NCBI GenBank assembly: GCA_964019415.1
Contig: OZ025872.1
Coordinates: 6,117,822 to 6,181,821 of the forward strand
Source: Ianthella basta
Taxonomy: Eukaryota; Porifera; Demospongiae; Verongiida; Ianthellidae
Length of the DNA: 64,000 bases
Direction: 5' to 3'
Within the stretch, counting starts at the first letter, position 1; each line of letters begins with the position of its first letter. This document shows positions 42,401-51,400 of this stretch, piece by piece. The notes under the pieces are model-generated. The model ran no database searches. It worked only from the letters and a program-made list of their open reading frames with translations, and had not been told where the DNA came from. A program made the translations under genes and the position numbers.

Positions 42401-45400
42401 GCATGAGGCACAAGGGCATAAAGTGCCTAAGTGCGGAGTGCTTATAAATTATCACATCCCAAGTATGGGTGTCATAAGTGATTTATTTGTCATTTGCGAG
42501 AAGTGTAAGCAAATATTAATAGCTTTCTTGCCAAATTAGGAAAGCACTAGAGAAATGTGGGCACATCCAATGCAGCATAGCAATCTATGTTGCTAGGAAA
42601 CACCTAGCAATGGCAAATAAGCAGTGCTGACACATTGTATGTTAACACGTACTAGAGCAAAAGTGTGCTGAATTGGAGCTAGCTTGAGCTTAATGACTTA
42701 TCGATCATTTGTATTCACAAGCTATGGATCGGTTGGATAGGAATAAGATTCCCTATTCTTCACAATACCATTTGGTAATGTCAAAGAAGTTTGAACTAGC
42801 CATACGTGATGGGGCTTTTAGTGAGTGCAAGCTTAGGAATGCCCATGTGCAATGTCTATTTATCGGCACGTAAGATTAGGACCATCATGTTTGCAGTCCT
42901 TTCTTGCATGCTTGTCAATTCCCTACCCCTTCAGCACAGTTAGGTGGCATTTGGTGGTATTTCATAAATTTCAGTTCTTGCATGGCGCTATCCACATACC
43001 TACGTGCATAAACAGTGGTACTGCTCTCTCTAATATATATTCAAGGCCTTCCTTGTTTACAGCATTTCAAATGCTAAAAAAAGTCCTTGTTGGAAAAACT
43101 GAAAGAAACAAACAAGCACTTGCAGTGGCATGACCTTATACAAGCAGATACATTCACTCATACTCACTTGTGTTCTTATCTGCAGCACAGACGTTGCTTC
43201 CCTTAGCCAGCTATCTCTGTCATGAAAATCTTTGCACAGTAATTTCAGCAGTTTTTGCTCTCCAATGTCTTGGGTTGAAGCTACTTCAAGTTTGGAGCTT
43301 GAAGTTTGACGGCGTTTGAAGCGGTTGGAAGATGCCTCATCCTTAAATGGTAAGAAACCCATATGTTCCATCTGTTCTAAATTTAGAAAGAGCGAACAGT
43401 GCATATATACACAGCAAAATTGATGTTACTGCAGGGTAGGCCAGGGTATTAAACATACTTGATGCTAGTATCAGTGTCAACCTTTTATGGGCATCAGAAG
43501 AATCAGTTGCTTCTCGTCCTCCGGTTGAGTCTACCATGAACAGACAAAATAATTATCAAAGCATATACAAATATTATTCACACCTCAGGTGCTAACTTCT
43601 ACACACACACATTTGAATGTACACAAAGGGCCTGGTGTCCTAGCCCAAAAGCACACTATTTTCTGTCTCCTCCATTGTACGATATGTTGATGACTGGTTG
43701 ACGATTCACGTTCACTGACAGCGTGCCAAGACTGATAACATTATTAAGAACAAATGCATAAGACAGTTACAAAGACCATTGTTACAGGAATAGTAACTAC
43801 GTAATAGTTAAATGCTGACCAAGAGGTGTCTCTGAGATTTAGAGCATGAGGCACGAGGGCGCAAAGCGCCCGAGTGCCGAGTGGTCTAAATCTCAGAGAC
43901 ACTGATTGGTCAGCATTTAAGTGTTATAGATCCTAATGATTGGGCAAGACGTGGCAGCGAATCAGTTTACCTACTCGTACTTGTGTCATCACGCGTCTTC
44001 CGAAAGTAGTTAGCAATTTCTCGTCGTTTGGTTATTGGGTTGTTCGTCTCGCAGTAGACGTTCCTAATGGTCGGCAGTGGATGCAGCGCGTAAGCTAAGC
44101 GTAAGCTTACTCACTGTCAGCCCCGTCAGCCACAGCGTTTCCCAGAGCGGTGTCCTAAGCCTGTTCCCAGCTCGTAACCAGTTCCTTTCTCGGCTCTGGT
44201 TCGTAGGCCGCTGCATGCCGGATTGTTGCTTTACCCTGTTTGTCGACGAAACAAGTAAGCCGAGTGACCTGTGCATGGTATGTTGTGGAGTTAGCTACTA
44301 TTGTTATCGCAGCTGCAGTTTCTCTGCTATAGACCACGTGCCTAAGCCACGCCCATGCCCTAAATCGGCATTTAGAGCATAGCGCGAACAATGCGCGTGC
44401 CATGCCCATGCTCTAAATCACTATTTAGAGCATAGGCGCGAATGCCGCGCGTCGAATTAGAACACGGCTAGACAAAATAGACCATGGCGCAAAACAACAC
44501 CCGGGGTGTCTACATTGTTTAGAAACATCATTTAGATGCATGTTACCATGGCAACGGGATCTATATACAGAATAGATAGCATTCAACACAACCATAATAG
44601 GGTTTGGCAGCTAAGTGTTAATATGGCTACCAGTATGCCACATTCATTAGCTGCTAACACTCTGTGCAACTCTTTCATCTAGGTCTGCCATGAAAGATTT
44701 CAAAGCATAATTGATCCTTGAAGATTTATCTCTTGTGCTCAAACGTGCAGGAGCTAACCCCTAACAATACTATTATGGACTATGACTACTGTAACCAGCT
44801 ATGTGCCAAAAACATGCATGGTGAGTTTGCAACCACATGAATAAACAAATTGGCAGCCAGTCCATTATGAGTGGTAAAGAGGTTTAATATCACGAAGCTT
44901 ATGTGGAAAGTCTAAGAGATGAGTCTTATGCAAGAAGAGCAAGCCGTAAGAGGTCACCAAACATTCAAAATTTGATCAGGTCAAGCAACATTCATCTCCC
45001 ACACAGTGGCTTCTTTTGTGGTTCGATCTTCTGTAAGAACTCCACAGACCTTCAGCTTGAGGAAGAAGAAAGTGCAGAATTTCTTTGATGTCATTAAGGG
45101 TTGCAGTGTGCGGATTGCAGACCTGGCATACAATTCGAACCCAGCCTGTGTTGGAGACCCGGCCTTTGTTAGCCCTATAGGCTTGATCTTTAAACTTCAC
45201 GCCATGCAATCAGTAGTTGAAATTGCGGCACACAAAGACTGAAACACTTGAGCTACGTGAGCGCACTTTATGGTGTTTTCTTTGTGGGAGAGGGTGAAGA
45301 TGATGTGCGGAAGTGTGTGGAAGAGCCTCTGGTCTGCGTGAGTGGTGGGATAGGTTGCTAACATCTGGACCTCAGTTTTGATACCATCCTAACCCTGACA

Positions 45401-48400
45401 AACATGGTTAGTTGTTAAGCCTGAACACCGTCTAGCAGCAGAATTGCAGTTCCAAGGAACAGCAGTCAACATCACCACTCAGGGTCAGAGGTGTTTGGGA
45501 ACTGCTCTGAGAACAAGGGCTTTTGATGACGAGTTTGTCAAGCTAAAAGTTAGCAGATGGGTTTCTGAGATCGAGAACCTAGCTGATACTGCAACGACAC
45601 AGCCCCAGGTAGCTTATGCCGTCCTGACCCATGGACTGATGAATGAGTGGATCTTCTTAATGCGCACAATAACGAACATTGATGATCTGTTCCAACCATT
45701 GGAAGAAGCCATCAGATTACTGACTTTTGCCGGCTCTGACAGAGAAGTCTTCCTTCATTAATTCAGTGATGTTGAGAGAGAGTTGCTGGCCCTCCCAGTG
45801 TGGCATGGAGGACTGGGCATACCCTAGCCATCCAGGTCTGCCAGCAATCAGTTCAGAGCCTTCTGAGGTGGCAACCCCCTTCGTAAATCTTATTTTGACG
45901 CACAACCCCTCCTACCCTAAGCAGTACAGCTGGAGCAGAGACAAGTCAAGGCCCGGTGTCGCAATGACAGTCGGTCTGACATTGCAAAAGAGGACGACAC
46001 TTTGAAGCCTGGCCTACCCAAGGCCAAGCAGCTGGCAGTGGAACAACCCAGTGAAAAGGCAGCATCCTCTTGGCTCACTACCATCCACTTATTAAAGTAT
46101 GGTTTCACACACCATAAGCAGGCCTTCAGGGATGCACTGTGTCTGAGGTTCTGCTGGTCGCCCGCGAGATTGGCATCGCACTGCCCATGTGGTCAGTCCT
46201 TCAGGGTCAGTCATGCAGTTGTCCCAAGGGTGCCTTGCTCTCCATCTGCCATAATGCCATCAGAGATGCAACTGCACATCTCCTCACAGACGTTCATCCA
46301 AACATGAGTGTTGAGCCGATGCTACAGCCCTTGAATGGGGAGAGACCTTAGGAGTGCAAATGTTGAGGACGATGCAAGATTGGATACCCGAGCACAGAAC
46401 TTTCGGGACAAGAGCAGGCGGACGACTTTCTTTGACATCAGAGTTTTTAACTCACACGCCCCTTCCAACATCTCAACAACCTCTGAGGCATGTTACAGAA
46501 GACATGAACGAGAGAAGAGGCACTGCTATGAGCAACACATTCTTGATGTGGAACATGGGACATTTACCCCTTTGGTCCTGTCATCCAGTGGTAATGGGGC
46601 CCATTAGCCACGGTGGCTTACAAGAGGCTAGCCAGCCTCATTGCTGAGAAGCATGGCCACCCATATAGCTCCACCATCTCCTGGATTCATTGCAGAATTG
46701 CCTTCAGCCTAATTGACTCGGCCCAGGTCCTCCTACCATGCCCTTGCCCAGGAGATTGATCTGACCGATCAACCGCTGAACCTCTTTCATGCTGAGGTCC
46801 AGCCCGCAGAATAAACTTTCCTATCAACCGTCACAGACCATTTAGCCATTCTCATCTGCACTGTATCTTATCCTTGCTTATATACTCGTGTTTTCCTTTC
46901 TTGAAGGCAGTGCACATATGTGCCTTATTATGTCTATTTTATAATATTGTAGTGTTAGACTAATTAGAAGTGTTATTCTAACTTTGATGCACGTAATCTA
47001 GTATAAGAGAGAATGTGTGCAAATACGCAGAAACATTATGGGTTGATTGCGGACGTTGGGCGCCACAGGGAGGAAGGAGAAGCAAGCCAAGTAAGATCAA
47101 ACCACTGCTGTAGGTCCTCCGAAAATGTTATAGTCAGCTTGAAGGTTGTAGCAAAAGGAATCAGCTTTTCAACTGTGCCCACTTCTATAACGAGTAAACT
47201 CGTCATTTGCGCTTACATGACTTAAACAACTGCTACTCTGACCTCCGACTTCTATTCAAACCACACATCTATTTGAGCCAGCCTCTATACGGGCTAATGT
47301 GGAACTTGCACATGGGCACATGGGCAATTATCTATTGGCATCTATTTATACTATAAGGTGCTTCTGATGAAGTGCAGTATGTGGAAGTAAAAGTTACCAT
47401 ACTACGGATAGGTCTTTCTATCGGAATATAGAAAGTATGGGTGTTGTAAGGGTAGAGCTGCAAATGTAGTAAAGATAGGTACGAGCCATAACACAGCGCA
47501 TGATAGAAGTACTAACTGCTCATGCATTCCTGATGTAAAGCGAGCTTCAGTTGATCTGCAACAGAGAGTTTCTTCTTCCTATAAGAATGAATAATAATTT
47601 TCTACAAAAATAGTTTGGATGTGGGGTTGGCACAAAAACTACAGAAACTAGTAAGTAGTAGTTACTACATGCCTTTGATGGCGTACGGCATTTACTGCAC
47701 TCGCCCTCGGGCGCTTCGCGCCCTCGGGTCTTCGTGCAGTAAGTAGTAGTTACTACACACCTTCAGTGGTGTACAGCATTTATTGCAGTTTGTATCCTCT
47801 CCACGCTGCCTCAGCAATACTTTCGAGTGCTGTGCAACGGTGTGGCCAACTTCTGTTACTGCGCACTCTGACCAGGAATATTCAGTGCGAGCACAGACCT
47901 GTGGTTGCAGTACCCAACGAAATGAGCGATGCACGAATACGCAGAGACATCATGAAGGCTTTGCGCTTTGCTTTAAAATTGGCTCTGCTGAATTGCACAT
48001 GCTCGGAAAGCTCGGCTCAGCTCACAATAGAAGCAAAGTGGTGAGCAATGGATGTGGTGTATTGGCGCCGATTGCGTGTCGACTCATTTCCCAGGAGTAA
48101 ATGCATCCTTGGGGAAAACGTGTACATGTGCACGTTCCTCTTTCATGAGCAAGAAGCCACTGCTCCAGAAGTTGGTACAGGCAAGTTAATGGCTAAATTG
48201 ATTTTCATGCCCTTTCCGCTCTTTGTTTACAGAGGCGTAGGTTGACACAATTTACGTGATAATGAAGTGTTGGAGGCTCATACTTGGCTACTGCACTGCA
48301 GTATCTGAATACTGCACTGGCGATCTCTTTGATGTATTAGGTCATCATGCGATAAAGGCTGTTACACGGTGGAGCATTAACCAATGTCTTTACATGCCAG

Positions 48401-51400
48401 TATGTGTCACATTTTGTACTCCTACATGACTTGCAATCAACACCTACAGCTGTATTCATTCATTAGGGGTATGCATTTGTACTATGGGTTACATACAGAA
48501 GTGCATACTCCCATACACAATAATTTTTCTTCCATAATATCATCAACATTGCTAGACTTCAAAACATGTTGAGATTAAACCTATACATGTACAAATTAAA
48601 CAAGGATACACAAGATTCTGGAGAAAGGGCTCACTTGGATTGGTTTGAGGAAAATTCACTGGATCAGTTGCACTTTCTAGGCGGACTCTGAAACCTGAAA
48701 AACAAAACATAATAAGAAAATTGCTAGCACAGAATACATTCCATGCCTCTTACTTCAGGTTGTAGCAGTGGCCGTTTACTAAAAATGTTTCTTGTGAAAT
48801 GGTTGACATTCCTGATTTGAATGGCGTCGTTTTGTTCAAGACCTAATATAATAGAAATACGCTAATAAGTATACATTTGGTTGATATGAATGTGTTTGGT
48901 GCTCTATTACCAAACACTAACAGTGTTTGTTTGAAGCAGTGCAAGCTTCCAACGCAGAGAATGAGCTCTGAAACTGTAATCATGTTCAAAGAGTTGTCTC
49001 GCAACCTCGTGCTTATCACTAGAGATTGCACCTGCAGACCTCCCTACATCACTGAACATCTGCGAATGATGGAAGACCGCCGTGACTTGCATTTAAGACT
49101 GCTGCAAAGAAGACAGAGTTGCCGATTGGAGGAAAGTCGCGTTACGCTTACGGTCTTTCCCCCAAACTGGAAAGAAATATATCGAGCTCAGGAAGCTCAG
49201 CAACAGATGAAGGCAGAGAAGGGATTAAACAGTGCTGTAAAATATGATATAGAGCAAAAAACATGAGCAAATGGACTGTTCGTCTTCAGGGACGGCTATT
49301 TTTGCCTTTGTTAATGTTCAAACGTTGAATCAGGTGACATAATGAACTTGTACAGTCCATATCTCCACCACAGAGATGAATTCAGTTCTAGTGCTTGGTA
49401 CACAGCTAGCCTAAGAGCCGTTCCATACGATAATGTAAGCATTGCAATTTTGGGTATGTGATCTAATTCTTTTTTTTCTAACCTTGACTGTGACATATGA
49501 CATTCATTTCTGTACTCTGTGGTGGGTACCTACCTTTCTATACACGCATTTCATTCATTTTTGCTTCTGGGAAGAGGTCAAAATGCCATCATTTGCTAGA
49601 ACTGACAGCTACATATAGGCAGTCTGAGACAGAGCTTGAGGCCACAGGATAAGTTCACTTTTAGAAGCTACATATGCAGGAGTCAATACCAAACTTAATT
49701 CTTTGCCAATATAGAAGCAACCAGACATTCCTGAAGCCATTATTCTAACTTGTAAACAGTATACATTGCCTAGAGGAAAAGGTTTGTTGGCAATCAATAG
49801 GGATCTAGTTAACTCAAATGCTTATCAATCGGTGTCTTTGCATTACTGACAAGTGGAATGCCAAACATGGACATGGGCTACCTATAAATGATACTACTCT
49901 GTTCCGGTGCCAAGTTACAAAGTAACTTACAACCAGCCAAAAAGCCTTTCATATGAAATCAAAATTTTGTGCCTGCCATTATTTCCAGCTATAAAGCATA
50001 AGAATGGAGCATGGGGTACTGAAACAGAAATACCGTATAATTTCTAATATAGGCGCCGCCCCAATTAAAGTGCCTCCTAGGGCGTACCCTATTATTCCTG
50101 TTCCAATTGTAAGCACCCTTGGGCATTGGAAATAATATCTGGCGGCGCCTAAATTATTGGAGCGGAATAGAATATTTTGCATCATACCGCATGTGCTGAA
50201 CACGAGACTGGACTACTTTAACCGCGTCGCTGCTTCATTCATGTCCACAGAACATGGGAAGAAGATGGTTAAGCAGGTCAAACGACCGGTGGGGGACCAA
50301 GAAAGCACCCACTGGAACTGATTGGTGCAGTCTATCACAGAAGATGTCCAGGTGGCACCTGTATTTGCTGATTGCGATGAACCCACAAGTGCCAAGTCCA
50401 GTTGATGCCAGTACACCACGAAACAAATGAAGCGCTCAAAAGTACTATTCCGCTCTAATACACATGCTAGACGCTCTTCCAATTGAAGCGCCCCTTGGTC
50501 ATGACATATTTTTGGCCGTTCAAATAAGAAGTGCCTTTCAGCGCTGGAATTATTTTTAAGGGGCGCCTATTGTAGAAACTATACGGTATATTCTGGAAGA
50601 AGGGCTCACCTTGAGTACTTGAAGGAAAATTCACTGTATCATGTGCAGCTTCTGGCTGGAAATGGACATCTGCATTCATACATAAGAAGAAAATGGCTAG
50701 GATAAAATTAAATACACCACAAGATGGCCCACGGAGATAAACATAAATTTTGATCCAAACTTTATACATTGCTAGCTTTGTCAGCATGCATGCACCAGCA
50801 GCCAGGCACATGTGTTAGTGGACCTATTCCCAAAGGTACTCTCATCACACATGCTTTATGTCACTTCAAATGCATACCAGTATACCCACAGGTAATACAA
50901 GTAGACATACCTTCAGGTGTCCTATTACCATAGTGTAAACAAGTAAAGCCACGTTCCACAGGCACAGCGAAGCAGTAAATATGCCCTACGCCATCAAAGG
51001 CATGGAGTAAGTGGTTTAACAGAAAATATTTGCCCCCAATTTCAATTTTAGTGCGTCTCACTAGGGAGCTTTGTTGGAACTAGCGGGAATCTCGCCTTAG
51101 GACAAAGCTAAAGTTGTTTTGTATCCTCTCCATGCTGCCTCAGTAATACTTTCAAGTGCTGTGCAATGGTGTCACCGACTTCTGTTTCTGCGCACTCTGA
51201 ACAGGAACGTTCATGCAATGCGCGTGCAGACCTGTGGCTGCAGTACCCAACAAAATGAGTGATGTAAAATTACGCGGAGATGTCACAAAGGCTTTGGCGC
51301 TTTGCTTTTGCTCAGATGGATTGCACATGCTCAGAAAGCTTGGCGCAGTCCACAACAGAAGCAAAGCGGTGAGCAATGGATGTGGTGTATTGGCGCCGAT

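Noticed and set aside
45100-45190. Possible tRNA-type B box (GGTTCGAATTG on the minus strand)
   Set aside because: No matching A box or cloverleaf could be drawn; insufficient for a tRNA gene or SINE call.
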